Shown: piece by piece, positions 1 through 7,686 of the stretch
How the letters are laid out: the number at the start of each line of letters is the position of its first letter
Position numbering within the stretch: position 1 is the first letter of the stretch
NCBI GenBank assembly: GCA_002748455.1
Contig: PDSL01000020.1
Coordinates: 1 to 35,615 of the forward strand
Source: Ilumatobacter coccineus
GTDB lineage: Bacteria; Actinomycetota; Acidimicrobiia; Acidimicrobiales; Ilumatobacteraceae
Direction: 5' to 3'
DNA length: 35,615 bases
Notes under the pieces: generated by a model
The model's input: only the letters and a program-made list of their open reading frames with translations
What the model was told of the DNA's origin: nothing
The model's database searches: none
Translations under genes and position numbers: made by a program

Positions 1-134
1 AACACCGCCGTGGCATGCAATGCATCAGCAGGGATGCGGTCGGCGGGATAGGCGGCGACGCCGGTCACCTTGGCGTGGGCGTCAACCTTGATGGCGTGGG
101 CTCCCACGCCGCCGGGAACAGTGGTACCGGTCAT
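1..134 (-). CDS. xanthine dehydrogenase-type molybdenum hydroxylase, large subunit (5' end only)
   Basis: This is the first 44 or so residues of a gene that runs off the left edge of the window. The ATG at 134 overlaps the stop of the upstream FAD/FeS gene as ATGA, which indicates translational coupling. The visible peptide carries H-A-K-V-T-G followed by Y-P-A-D, the usual N-terminal signature of the molybdopterin-binding subunit of xanthine dehydrogenase, aldehyde oxidase and CO dehydrogenase relatives. In that family the subunit binds the Mo-pterin cofactor and hydroxylates purines, aldehydes or N-heterocycles. The substrate cannot be told from this fragment. The family call rests on the short motif plus the neighbouring subunit gene. 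Confidence 0.8.
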   Translation of the reverse strand, partial: MTGTTVPGGVGAHAIKVDAHAKVTGVAAYPADRIPADALHATAV

Positions 135-1579
135 GATGAGACCTCCTGACGCGTGGCAGCTTGTTCGACCGCATCAACGATCGACCGATAGCCGGTGCAG
201 CGACATAGGTTGCCGGCCAAGCCGGCGTGGATTTGATCAGTGGTCGGATGGTCGAACTCGTCGAGAAGGGCAGCGCTTGACATCACGAAGCCCGGGGTGC
301 AGAAGCCGCACTGGACTGCACCGGTGTCAACAAAGCCCTCCTGCACCGGGTCAAGGGTGTCATCCGACATGCCTTCGACGGTGACGACCGAGCAGCCATG
401 GGCTCGACCGGCAGGGATCAAGCAGGCCATGACGGCATCGCCGTTGAGATGGACGGTGCAGGCGCCGCACTCGCCTTCGGCGCAGCCCTCTTTCACCCCC
501 AGCATTCCAACAGCGCGCAGCCAGTCGAGCAAGGTGACGCCAGTGGCGCCGCCAGCGGTCACCGTGGTGCCGTTGACGGTCACAGTGATCTCATCGTCGG
601 GGCCGACCGCGACCGGATCAGCGATCGTGGCGGGCATTCGAGCCGAGGTCCGCAAGAGCGGCGGATGAGCGGGCCAGCGCTCATCGTGGCGATTGGCTGC
701 CAACACGGTCAAGGCCCGGCGGGTCATCGTCGCCACCAGAGATGAACGGTAGTCAGCGGTGGCGCGCATGTCGTCGATTGGGGTGGCAGCGTCGGTGGCC
801 AAGGCCGATGCGGCGTCGATCATCGCAGCGTCGAGCTCCTTGCCGACCACGGCGTCCCTCAGCTTGGGCACCATGATGACGGTCGGGGCAACACTGCCCA
901 GCGCCAGATCGATCTTGGTGACCGTGTCGCCATCGAAGGTGGCGACCGCGGCCAGGTTGGCAACCGAGATTGCTTGGGCGCGACGCAGGCCAGCCTTGAC
1001 GAAGATGCCTCGCTGATCAGCGGCCAGCTTGGGCACCAAGATGGCGGTGACCAATTCGTCGTCGGCCACGTCAACCGTGCGGAACCCGGTGACAAAGTCG
1101 ATCACCGGCACGGTGCGAGTTCCCTTGAGCGAGGCCACCTCGATGGAGGCGCCCAAGGCAAACAAGGCCACAATGGTGTCGTTCGCCGGGCTGGCGGTCA
1201 CCAGGTTGCCAACCACGGTGGCTCGATTGCGAAGCTGGGGTGAGCCCACTTCGAGACAAGCCTGGGCGAGGGGCAAGGCGAAACGTCGGCAGAGCTCCGA
1301 AGCCACCACATCGTGGTGGGTGACACCAGCATCGAGACGCAAGGTGTCGCCCTGATCGCTGATCGTGTCAAAGTCAGGAATGCGGCTCACATCGAGCAGG
1401 GTCTCGATACCGCTGTGAGCACCGCTTCCAAGCTCGACCATGACATCGGTGGCTCCAGCGACCACTTTGGCCTGAGCGCCAAGATCGGCCCGAGCCCGCA
1501 ACGCGTCATCAAGAGTGGCTGGAGCCAGGTAATGAGCGGGCCGGGTCGGCGGTTGTTGAACATGGTGGAGGAGACTCAT
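131..1579 (-). CDS. fused FAD-binding and [2Fe-2S] subunit of xanthine dehydrogenase family
   Basis: The protein has 482 residues and joins two subunits that are usually separate. The N-terminal part (about 1-300) is a CoxM/XdhB-type FAD domain with V-V-A-G-A-T-D-V near residue 40 and the G-S-P-Q-L-R-N-R-A-T-V-V-G-N flavin loop near 112-125. The C-terminal part (about 325-480) is a CoxS/XdhC-type iron-sulfur domain. It has a plant-type 2Fe-2S site (G-C-A-E-G-E-C-G-A-C with a further Cys, near 366-386) and a second cluster (Q-C-G-F-C and N-L-C-R-C-T-G-Y, near 422-460). In the family, electrons pass from the molybdenum centre through both clusters to FAD. The gene overlaps the regulator upstream and the large subunit downstream by four bases each, so the three form one operon. 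The FAD-then-FeS order differs from eukaryotic xanthine dehydrogenase, where FeS comes first. Confidence 0.93.
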   Translation of the reverse strand: MSLLHHVQQPPTRPAHYLAPATLDDALRARADLGAQAKVVAGATDVMVELGSGAHSGIETLLDVSRIPDFDTISDQGDTLRLDAGVTHHDVVASELCRRFALPLAQACLEVGSPQLRNRATVVGNLVTASPANDTIVALFALGASIEVASLKGTRTVPVIDFVTGFRTVDVADDELVTAILVPKLAADQRGIFVKAGLRRAQAISVANLAAVATFDGDTVTKIDLALGSVAPTVIMVPKLRDAVVGKELDAAMIDAASALATDAATPIDDMRATADYRSSLVATMTRRALTVLAANRHDERWPAHPPLLRTSARMPATIADPVAVGPDDEITVTVNGTTVTAGGATGVTLLDWLRAVGMLGVKEGCAEGECGACTVHLNGDAVMACLIPAGRAHGCSVVTVEGMSDDTLDPVQEGFVDTGAVQCGFCTPGFVMSSAALLDEFDHPTTDQIHAGLAGNLCRCTGYRSIVDAVEQAATRQEVSS

Positions 1580-2355
1580 AGTGACCCCTTTCCTGTTGTC
1601 GGATGAGTTCGTTGTCGGATCAGCTCGATGGACATCGAGCCAGGTGGAAACCAGGTATGGCTGTGCCAGATCGGTGTGTCTGCATCATCGAATCCGGTTT
1701 CGTCGATGCGGAGCAAGGCAGTGTCGTCGTCGGGCCGAGCGGTTGGATACGCCATCTGGCGTCCGGTTTCGGCTGACAGGCGAGCGAGATGGACCCCCAA
1801 GTGTAAGCCAGCATCGAGGCGCAAGAACTTAAAGAGGGGTTCGAGAATGCTGGGTGTGAGGACGGCCTGGTCGATCAGGGCTGGGTGCAAGACATCTACC
1901 GGGATCGAATTGATGACATAGACCAGGGTGGTATCGCCATCGACAAACCGCTTTCGGTTGACCAGGATGGGCGCGTCGGGATCCCGGCCAAGTTGGGTGG
2001 CGACGTCAACGCCGGCGAGCTCAACCCCAACACTGTCGAAGATCACCGTGGCTGGACCATCATCGGTGGTCAGGATTTCTGACAAGCTGATCGCTTCAGC
2101 AAGATTGTTGGTCAATCCCGCCCCCAGGGCCACAAAATTGCCCACGCCATGGCGACGGGTAATCAAGCCGCGACGGGTGAGGGCGGTGAGTGCTGCTCGG
2201 ATAGTGGCCCGGCTCACGCCATAGTCGGCGGCCAGACTGTGCTCGGCGGGCAGCCGATCGCCGGGAATCCACTCCTGCTCAATGCGTTCGCGCAGGAGTT
2301 GCTCAACCTGAGAAGCCAAGGGAGCTTGGCGAAGGGGAAGAGCACATGGGGGCAC
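1576..2355 (-). CDS. GntR/HutC-family transcriptional regulator
   Basis: The protein has 259 residues and begins at a GTG with GGAG just upstream. An in-frame stop lies shortly before, so no much earlier start is possible. Residues about 12-75 form the GntR winged helix-turn-helix (P-G-D-R-L-P-A-E followed by S-R-A-T-I-R-A-A-L and a G-L-I-T-R-R-H-G-V-G wing). Residues about 95-250 fit the UTRA effector-binding domain of the HutC subfamily. Its stop overlaps the start of the FAD/FeS subunit as ATGA, so regulator and enzyme are co-transcribed. A role as local repressor responding to the enzyme's substrate or product is inferred. The gene is divergent from the cytochrome operon, and the shared 130-base gap carries promoter signals. 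Confidence 0.9.
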   Translation of the reverse strand: MPPCALPLRQAPLASQVEQLLRERIEQEWIPGDRLPAEHSLAADYGVSRATIRAALTALTRRGLITRRHGVGNFVALGAGLTNNLAEAISLSEILTTDDGPATVIFDSVGVELAGVDVATQLGRDPDAPILVNRKRFVDGDTTLVYVINSIPVDVLHPALIDQAVLTPSILEPLFKFLRLDAGLHLGVHLARLSAETGRQMAYPTARPDDDTALLRIDETGFDDADTPIWHSHTWFPPGSMSIELIRQRTHPTTGKGSL

Positions 2356-2364
2356 ATCTCCATG

Positions 2365-2393
2365 TTGTCAGATGGCTGCCCTCTTTTTGTAAT
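2365..2393 (+). promoter_or_regulatory. predicted sigma70-type promoter of the cytochrome bc operon
   Basis: TTGTCA (2365-2370) and TGTAAT (2388-2393) are separated by 17 bases, and each matches its consensus at five of six positions. The predicted start near 2400 leaves a leader of about 87 bases before the ATG at 2488. The site also lies just upstream of the divergent GntR gene, so binding of that regulator here could affect both directions. That last point is inference. Confidence 0.55.
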
Positions 2394-2487
2394 GCGCTGC
2401 TGAGCAGGTTGGCTACCATGTCGTGGAGACGGCGGTACGCAGGGTTGTATCGCCTCTGTCATGTTCACCATCGGGCCGAGGAATCCC

Positions 2488-3264
2488 ATGCTCATCAGTC
2501 TTCGTCGGGATCGCTACGACTGGCTTGCGTTCCTTGTCGCTGCCCTGATCGTGATCCCGGTGATCGCATCGTCACCACTGTGGGCCGGCCCGAGTGACGA
2601 CACGATCATCGCCGGTGCCCAGGTGTATAACGGGTCGTGCGCGATGTGTCATCAGCCCGGCGGTGTAGGGAGGCCGGGACGGTACCCGCCCCTGCTCAAC
2701 AATCCACGGATCGGCGATACCGCCTATGTCTCCGAGGTCATCCGCAATGGGGTCTCGGGTCCGCTCGACGTTGATGGTGAAACCTACGACAGTGTGATGG
2801 GCCCCCAACCGGGCTTGACCGATATCGAGATCGACCAGGTGATCGCCTATATGCAAGCCGGCTTTCCCGATCCGGATGCACTCACCGAACCACCGGCGCA
2901 CACCGCGGCACCCACTCCCGCGCCCAGCACCTCTGTTGAGCCAGCATCGTCTCGCCCGTTGGGCCTGATCGTCGTGATCGGGTTTGCGGTGATCCTGGTC
3001 GGTGTCGCGTTCAGCGTGTGGCGCCCTCGCCGGGGCGCGTTGGACGATGCCCGCCAGGTCACCTGGGGTGATGCCTCGGTCGTGAGCGTGGCCATCGTGG
3101 CGATCACCATCGTCGTCACGATCGGCCTGCCCACCGCGGTGGTCAAACTCGGTGGTCAGCTCGGTTGGTCGAGTGGGCTTCAAGACGGGTTGGCGGTCGT
3201 CGTTTGGCTGGCGGGGTTGGTGGTCCTCATGGTGACGCTGGCCAAGCGAGGATCACGGAGCTGA
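2488..3264 (+). CDS. membrane-anchored mono-heme cytochrome c of quinol:cytochrome c oxidoreductase
   Basis: The 258-residue protein starts at the ATG at 2488, chosen because GAGGA lies five bases upstream; the earlier in-frame ATG at 2461 has no such site. An N-terminal membrane helix is followed by an exported cytochrome c domain with one haem-binding C-A-M-C-H at residues 51-55 and a likely Met ligand in V-M-G-P-Q-P near 111. A Pro/Ala/Thr-rich linker leads to three more predicted membrane segments at the C terminus. Actinobacterial QcrC normally carries two haem motifs, so this protein is smaller and differently built. It opens a tightly packed operon with cytochrome b and Rieske genes. 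Its role as electron acceptor from the Rieske protein is inferred from that context. Confidence 0.85.
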   Translation: MLISLRRDRYDWLAFLVAALIVIPVIASSPLWAGPSDDTIIAGAQVYNGSCAMCHQPGGVGRPGRYPPLLNNPRIGDTAYVSEVIRNGVSGPLDVDGETYDSVMGPQPGLTDIEIDQVIAYMQAGFPDPDALTEPPAHTAAPTPAPSTSVEPASSRPLGLIVVIGFAVILVGVAFSVWRPRRGALDDARQVTWGDASVVSVAIVAITIVVTIGLPTAVVKLGGQLGWSSGLQDGLAVVVWLAGLVVLMVTLAKRGSRS

Positions 3265-4022
3265 TGGCCAACGATGACCAGCCCGATCGTTGGGATCGGC
3301 TCTACGACCGGTTCCGGGCCACCGAGTTTGGTCAGGCGGTGTTTCGGGCTCCTCGCCGACGCACGGCGCGCGATCGGATCGCTGGACAGTCATCCAATTT
3401 CTTGCTCCATCTCTATCCAGCGCGGATGCGGCGTCGGGAGATCGAGTTTCGGCATTCGTGGTATCTCGGGGTGATCTCAGTGGTCCTCTTGGTGATCTTG
3501 GTCGTCACCGGGGTTGCCCTCATGTTCTTCTATGTCCCCTCCACCGACGCTGCCCACCAGATGGTCGGTGAACTGACAACCGAGGTGCCGTTCGGTCGTT
3601 TCATGCGCAATGCCCACCGATGGGCGGGACATCTGATGGTGATCTCGGTGTCGGCTCACATGTTGCGGATCTTCTATCGAGGGGCCTACAAGAAGCCCCG
3701 TCAGTTCAACTGGATCGTCGGGGTCAACCTCTTGATCCTGACCCTGATGCTGGCTTTCACCGGCTATCTCTTGCCGTGGGATCAGCTCTCTTTTTGGGCG
3801 GTCACCGTCAGCACCGAAGCCCTCGACTATGTGCCCCTCATCGGCGACGAACTTAAAGAGCTTGCCCTCGGTGGGGCGGAGATCACCGATGCCACCCTGT
3901 TGCGGTTCTATGTGCTCCATGTTGCTGTCCTGCCGCTCATAATGGTGGGGCTGGTCATGCTCCATCTGTGGCGATGGCGCAAGGACGCTCGCCTGCCTCA
4001 GGAGTTTGATGACGATGAGTGA
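3264..4022 (+). CDS. cytochrome b, N-terminal half (cytochrome b6-type subunit)
   Basis: The 252-residue membrane protein starts at the ATG at 3264, which overlaps the preceding stop by one base and has GGAG at 3257-3260. The four haem ligands are visible as H118 and H132 (first helix pair, in A-H-R-W-A-G-H and S-A-H-M) and H219 and H234 (in V-L-H-V and M-L-H-L-W). The 15-residue spacing of the second pair is the b6 spacing rather than the 14 of mitochondrial cytochrome b. The G-Y-L-L-P-W-D-Q motif of the quinol site is present. Aligned by eye with plant cytochrome b6, the Cys that binds the extra haem c is Tyr67 here. The subunit oxidises quinol and carries electrons across the membrane in a split b6/subunit-IV arrangement. 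Confidence 0.93.
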   Translation: MANDDQPDRWDRLYDRFRATEFGQAVFRAPRRRTARDRIAGQSSNFLLHLYPARMRRREIEFRHSWYLGVISVVLLVILVVTGVALMFFYVPSTDAAHQMVGELTTEVPFGRFMRNAHRWAGHLMVISVSAHMLRIFYRGAYKKPRQFNWIVGVNLLILTLMLAFTGYLLPWDQLSFWAVTVSTEALDYVPLIGDELKELALGGAEITDATLLRFYVLHVAVLPLIMVGLVMLHLWRWRKDARLPQEFDDDE

Positions 4023-4512
4023 CACCGATCGCCACGCCTCAACCGACGATCGTGCATCCGGGCGGTCACCGCGACGTGCCGATCGTGACGAGATGGTGGA
4101 AGTGTGGCCTCACCTCTTGGTGCGCCACGCTGTGGTGGCCATCATCACCCTCACCGTGGTGGTGATCTTGGCGATCGCTGTTGATGCCCCCTTCGGGCCG
4201 CTCGCCGATCCCCAACACACACCCAATCCCGAAAAAGCACCCTGGTATTACGTTGGGCTCCAAGAACTCTTAGCTCAGCTTCCCCCGGTGGTCGGCGGCG
4301 TGGTGGTGCCGCTTGCCATGATCATCGGATTGATCGCCTTGCCCTTCATCGACACCAGCCGGTTCATTCGGCCCCGTCACCGCAAGGTGGTGGTCTTGGT
4401 CTTCACCATTCTGGTGATCCTTTGGGTGGCGGTCACCCTGATCGGATTCATGTTCCGTGGCCCTCACTGGGGATGGGTGTGGCCCTGGCAGGAATGGCAC
4501 GGGGTGATATGA
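4009..4512 (+). CDS. cytochrome b, C-terminal half (subunit IV-like)
   Basis: The protein has about 167 residues and three predicted membrane helices. The ATG at 4009 is preceded by GGAG at 4001-4004; the ATG at 4015 is an alternative that would remove two residues. The reading frame overlaps the end of the b6-type gene. The segment N-P-E-K-A-P-W-Y-Y-V-G-L-Q-E-L-L is the quinol-oxidation loop typical of bacterial cytochrome b C-terminal domains. The Glu of the classic PEWY motif is absent, so the loop reads A-P-W-Y. Together with the preceding gene this makes a complete cytochrome b. The stop overlaps the Rieske start as ATGA. Confidence 0.9.
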   Translation: MTMSDTDRHASTDDRASGRSPRRADRDEMVEVWPHLLVRHAVVAIITLTVVVILAIAVDAPFGPLADPQHTPNPEKAPWYYVGLQELLAQLPPVVGGVVVPLAMIIGLIALPFIDTSRFIRPRHRKVVVLVFTILVILWVAVTLIGFMFRGPHWGWVWPWQEWHGVI

Positions 4513-5009
4513 GCTCCTCACGACGATCGTTCTTGGTGCGCACCTGGCAGGTGGCTGCCGTGGTCGGCGTCGGCCTCGGCGGCGTCCTCACGTTGAACAT
4601 GCTCAAACCCCGGCGGAGCGATCGGCAAGGAAGCTTCGTCGATGGGGGCGATCCACGCGATCTGCCCACGACCGGGGTGGTTGATCTTGTCGATGAGCGG
4701 ATCTCGCTGGTGCGACACGACGATGATGTCAAGGCCTTGTCTCAGGTGTGTCCCCATCTTGGCTGCGCCGTCGGGTATTGCGAATCGTCGGGCCAGTTTG
4801 AGTGTCCCTGCCATGGGTCGACCTTCAACCGGATCGGTGAATACCGCTCGGGGCCGTCGCCACGAGGGCTCGACCGCTTTGGTGTCAGCCTCGCCGATGA
4901 CGGCCATCTCATGATCGATACCGCCATGGTGATCGATGGCCCACCGCCCGGCGATGAGACCATCGATGAACCGGTGACCGGGCCGAGTTGTGGGATTGAG
5001 GAGGGGTGA
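4509..5009 (+). CDS. qcrA: Rieske [2Fe-2S] iron-sulfur protein
   Basis: The 166-residue protein starts at the ATG at 4509, overlapping the previous stop as ATGA. The N terminus S-S-R-R-S-F-L-V followed by a hydrophobic stretch is a twin-arginine signal and membrane anchor, as expected for a Rieske protein exported folded. The cluster boxes are C-P-H-L-G-C (81-86) and C-P-C-H-G-S (99-104). C81, H83, C99 and H102 would bind the cluster, and C86 with C101 would form the disulfide. The protein takes the first electron from quinol and passes it to cytochrome c. Family and position make the call secure. Confidence 0.95.
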   Translation: MSSSRRSFLVRTWQVAAVVGVGLGGVLTLNMLKPRRSDRQGSFVDGGDPRDLPTTGVVDLVDERISLVRHDDDVKALSQVCPHLGCAVGYCESSGQFECPCHGSTFNRIGEYRSGPSPRGLDRFGVSLADDGHLMIDTAMVIDGPPPGDETIDEPVTGPSCGIEEG

Positions 5010-5194
5010 TGGACCACCCGCACGATGACGAGCTCGAACGCTCAACCACTCGGTGGATGATGGTGGGGGCGATCGTGGCCTGGCTCTTGATCATCATCGT
5101 CGTGGTCTATGCCTGCCAGGAGCCCACTAGTCGATCTGGTGGTGATCACGATCAAGCCTTGATCACCAGTGTTCAGATAGTGGATCGAGCTTGA
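5009..5194 (+). CDS. 61-residue single-helix membrane protein of the cytochrome bc operon
   Basis: A small reading frame starts at the ATG at 5009, one base inside the Rieske stop and directly behind a strong GAGGAGGGG ribosome site. The protein has an acidic, His-rich N terminus, one strong membrane helix (about 16-36, W-L-L-I-I-I-V-V-V) and a short polar C-terminal tail. No family is recognised. The coupled start, good ribosome site and last place in the operon suggest a small accessory subunit or assembly factor of the complex, comparable in size to small b6f or oxidase subunits. The Cys after Y-A could suggest a lipobox, but Tyr at that position is atypical. It could also be an unrelated membrane peptide. 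Confidence 0.65.
   Translation: MDHPHDDELERSTTRWMMVGAIVAWLLIIIVVVYACQEPTSRSGGDHDQALITSVQIVDRA
5140..5168. repeat. 9-bp perfect inverted repeat near the end of the cytochrome operon
   Basis: TGGTGATCA (5140-5148) and TGATCACCA (5160-5168) are exact reverse complements with an 11-base loop. The loop region contains a smaller TCAAG/CTTGA hairpin that competes with it. It lies inside the last codons of the 61-residue gene, before the convergent exonuclease gene. No T tract follows, so a role as transcription end or mRNA stabiliser is only possible. Confidence 0.4.
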
Positions 5195-5197
5195 TTC

Positions 5198-5980
5198 CTA
5201 GACCAGATCGACAACCAAGGGGGCGTGATCGCTGGGCTTCTCATCGGGATGCTCGGCGCCGCGCTCGTCAACATCCACCCACACGCGTTCCACCCGGTCG
5301 GCGATATCGCTGGTGCACAGCGCCAGATCGACCCGGAGACCGCGGTTGAGGGCAAATTGGTCGAACCGATACCCCCACCAGGTAAAGACCACATCGTCGG
5401 GGAGATGGTCCCGGGTCACATCGGCCAGACCGTCGTCAACCAGGGTGGCGATGGCGGCTCGTTCGGGAGGGCTGGTGTGGGTGCGTCGAGCCCAGCGTTT
5501 GGGGTCGTAGACATCGGCATCAGCGGGGGCGACATTGAAATCACCGATCAAGATGCTTGGCCGGTCATGGTTGACCAAACTGCGAACCCGCTCCAACCAC
5601 ACCAACTTGTAGAGATAATGAGGGTCGTCGAGTTCGCGGCCATTGGGCACATAGACCGAGTGGATATCGATACCTCCGCAGTCGGCAGACACCGAACGGG
5701 CTTCGTCATAGGGCGGCCGGTTGACTCCCGGCAGTCCTCGACGAATATCGGCGAGACCGACCTTGCTCAGCAGAGCGACGCCGTTCCAATGGTTGTGGCC
5801 GTGGTGGGCAACTTCGTAGCCCTGACGGCGATAGTCATCGTCGAAGCGTTCAAGCCACATCGAGTCGGCACACTTGGTCTCTTGGAGCGCGACCACATCG
5901 GGCTGATGTTGCTCGATCCAGGCCATCACCCGCTGGTGGCGGGATCGTATGGAGTTGACGTTCCAGGTGACGATACGCAT
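5198..5980 (-). CDS. xthA: exodeoxyribonuclease III / AP endonuclease
   Basis: The protein has 260 residues from the ATG at 5980; a GTG two codons earlier (5986) is an alternative. It begins M-R-I-V-T-W-N-V-N-S, the family's metal-binding N terminus. It has A-L-Q-E-T-K (Glu34 metal ligand), the I-G-D-F-N-V-A-P active-site motif, and the C-terminal P-S-D-H-A-P with the catalytic His. The length is normal for the ExoIII family. The enzyme cuts DNA at abasic sites and degrades 3' ends during base-excision repair. It follows the HtrA-like gene on the same strand with only 12 bases between, so the two are probably co-transcribed. A TAGGCT lies nine bases before the ATG and might be an additional promoter. 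Confidence 0.95.
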   Translation of the reverse strand: MRIVTWNVNSIRSRHQRVMAWIEQHQPDVVALQETKCADSMWLERFDDDYRRQGYEVAHHGHNHWNGVALLSKVGLADIRRGLPGVNRPPYDEARSVSADCGGIDIHSVYVPNGRELDDPHYLYKLVWLERVRSLVNHDRPSILIGDFNVAPADADVYDPKRWARRTHTSPPERAAIATLVDDGLADVTRDHLPDDVVFTWWGYRFDQFALNRGLRVDLALCTSDIADRVERVWVDVDERGAEHPDEKPSDHAPLVVDLV

Positions 5981-5992
5981 CGTCACCCAAGC

Positions 5993-7600
5993 CTATGAGT
6001 TGAGCACGAAGAAGCTGTCGATCACCCGTTGGAGATCGTCAGCGTCAACATCATCAACCATTTGGACAAAGACGTTGATGCTGAAGTCTGGGGACGAGGA
6101 GTAGTCATTGGCCAAGATGATGGCGACGGTGGCGTTGCTGTCACCGCATCCGCCGATCAGCATCCAACGGCCTGAGTACACACCGTCGTCATACTCATCG
6201 AATATTGCATCTTCACTGCAGAACCCGTCGTTGGGACCGTAGGCGCTGAGCTGGGCATCCATGTCGTTGTAATCGATGTAGTCGGTCAAACGCATGAGGA
6301 TGCCGGGGACATCGAACCGAGAGTTGAACTCAGCGAGGTCGTGGGCAGCGAAAATCTCGGGCAATCCTGCTCCGCTGGCGCTGGTGTCGATCTCGGTCAG
6401 CGAAGCGGGAACGTCAACAGCGATCGTGCCGCTGTCATCGGTGATGGTGACATAGTCGTCATCGCTGGGTACCGGCTGGTCGGGACCGTCGCCAGGATCG
6501 GTGGGCGGATCGCCGATGGTGATGTTGGCGGTGAGGGGTTTGTTGCCGTTGAGCTCACCGGTGAGGGTTTCGCTGGTGTCGTCCCGATACACCTCGATGT
6601 TCATGGTTTTGCCTTCACCAGCGGTGCGGATGACGTCGCAGTATTCGGTCATCGTGCCATTGGGGGCCATCGGCAGGTTGTTGAGGCTCGTGATCACATC
6701 GCCGGGGAGGATGCCGGCCTCCGAGGCGGGCGAACCGGGGGCAACGCCATAGACCCAGATGCCGCTATTGAACCCATCGGCGACCGCGTCGCCGTTGATG
6801 CCCAGCGACTCATAGTTGCCGTTCTTGAGTTTCTCAACGATGGTGGCAGCGTGGGAGGCGGTGATAGCGAAGAACTGATCTTGATTGGTCAGGCTTGAAC
6901 CGGCATAGTTGATGCCGGTCACGTGACCGTTTTCGTCGACCAGGGGGCCGCCGGAGTTGCCAGGCTGGAGGTTGGCATCATGTTCGAGGATGTAGTCGAT
7001 CGATGCCCAGGCGGTTTCGCCGTCGGCTTTGGCTTTGGCGATAATGCCCCGGGTGAGGGTGAACTCAGGGTCACCGTGGGGGAACCCTGCAGCGAAGACT
7101 TCGGTGCCGACGGTCGGTGGGTTGAGGTTCCAGTCGAGATAGGGGAGTGTCTCATTGGTCGCGATCTTGATCAGGGCCAAGTCGTTGCATTCTGAGACGC
7201 CAACCACGCTGGCGTTGTAGGCGCGGTCGGTGTCGCCGCCGATATACACCTCAATTTTGGCGGCACCGGCAACCACATGGTTGTTGGTGACCGCATAGCC
7301 CTCGGGGTCGATGATGAAGCCCGAACCGGTGAACTCTTCGGTGGCGAAGCCCTCGCCGGGATAGCGGAAGGTACCGGCGGTCGTGATATAGATCACCGCT
7401 GGTTGGATGTCCTTGAACGAGTTGATCATCCCGGTGTCAGCGGGAGCTGTTGTTGGTGCCGGCTTGGCAGGTGCCGACATTGGCGCCTTGGTGCCGGGGG
7501 TGGTCTTTTCAACCTTGATGGTGGCATCGCCACCCTTACACCCAACGATCAGCACGGCGACCGTTGCAAACGCCACGAATTGTCGACCAAGAGTCCGCAT
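5993..7600 (-). CDS. HtrA/DegP-like trypsin-PDZ serine protease, predicted lipoprotein
   Basis: The protein has 535 residues. A short N-terminal helix ends in L-I-V-G-C, a good lipobox with Cys21, so the mature protein should be lipid-anchored outside the cell. A Pro/Ala/Thr linker leads to a trypsin-like domain with an intact triad: His108 in T-N-N-H-V, Asp140 in C-N-D-L-A-L-I-K and Ser216 in G-N-S-G-G-P. A PDZ domain follows at about 255-345 (G-V-A-P-G-S-P-A-S-E-A-G-I). After an acidic Asp/Pro linker (about 357-380) comes a C-terminal region of about 150 residues that is not recognised; it has two Cys pairs of unknown role. Protein quality control at the cell envelope is the family role. 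The start is supported by TACGGT six bases upstream. Confidence 0.9.
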   Translation of the reverse strand: MRTLGRQFVAFATVAVLIVGCKGGDATIKVEKTTPGTKAPMSAPAKPAPTTAPADTGMINSFKDIQPAVIYITTAGTFRYPGEGFATEEFTGSGFIIDPEGYAVTNNHVVAGAAKIEVYIGGDTDRAYNASVVGVSECNDLALIKIATNETLPYLDWNLNPPTVGTEVFAAGFPHGDPEFTLTRGIIAKAKADGETAWASIDYILEHDANLQPGNSGGPLVDENGHVTGINYAGSSLTNQDQFFAITASHAATIVEKLKNGNYESLGINGDAVADGFNSGIWVYGVAPGSPASEAGILPGDVITSLNNLPMAPNGTMTEYCDVIRTAGEGKTMNIEVYRDDTSETLTGELNGNKPLTANITIGDPPTDPGDGPDQPVPSDDDYVTITDDSGTIAVDVPASLTEIDTSASGAGLPEIFAAHDLAEFNSRFDVPGILMRLTDYIDYNDMDAQLSAYGPNDGFCSEDAIFDEYDDGVYSGRWMLIGGCGDSNATVAIILANDYSSSPDFSINVFVQMVDDVDADDLQRVIDSFFVLNS

Positions 7601-7606
7601 ACTCCG

Positions 7607-7612
7607 ACCGTA
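7607..7612 (-). promoter_or_regulatory. leaderless-type -10 element of the HtrA-like gene
   Basis: On the minus strand TACGGT ends six bases before the ATG at 7600. A -10 hexamer of the form TAnnnT at this distance would put the transcription start at or next to the start codon. No convincing -35 element is visible. Confidence 0.45.
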
Positions 7613-7686
7613 CTACCCACCGGTAACCGAACTCGAACGGAATGGTGCGGATGGTTGTGTCGAGCGGAGCTCAAGGTGACGGGTTA

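Noticed and set aside
5112..5114. Lipobox Cys in the 61-residue membrane protein
   Set aside because: The residue before the final Ala is Tyr, which signal peptidase II sites rarely contain, and the helix is placed for a simple membrane anchor.
5225..5998. Open frame of 257 codons on the plus strand opposite xthA
   Set aside because: The complementary strand encodes a complete exonuclease III; the plus-strand product has no family features.
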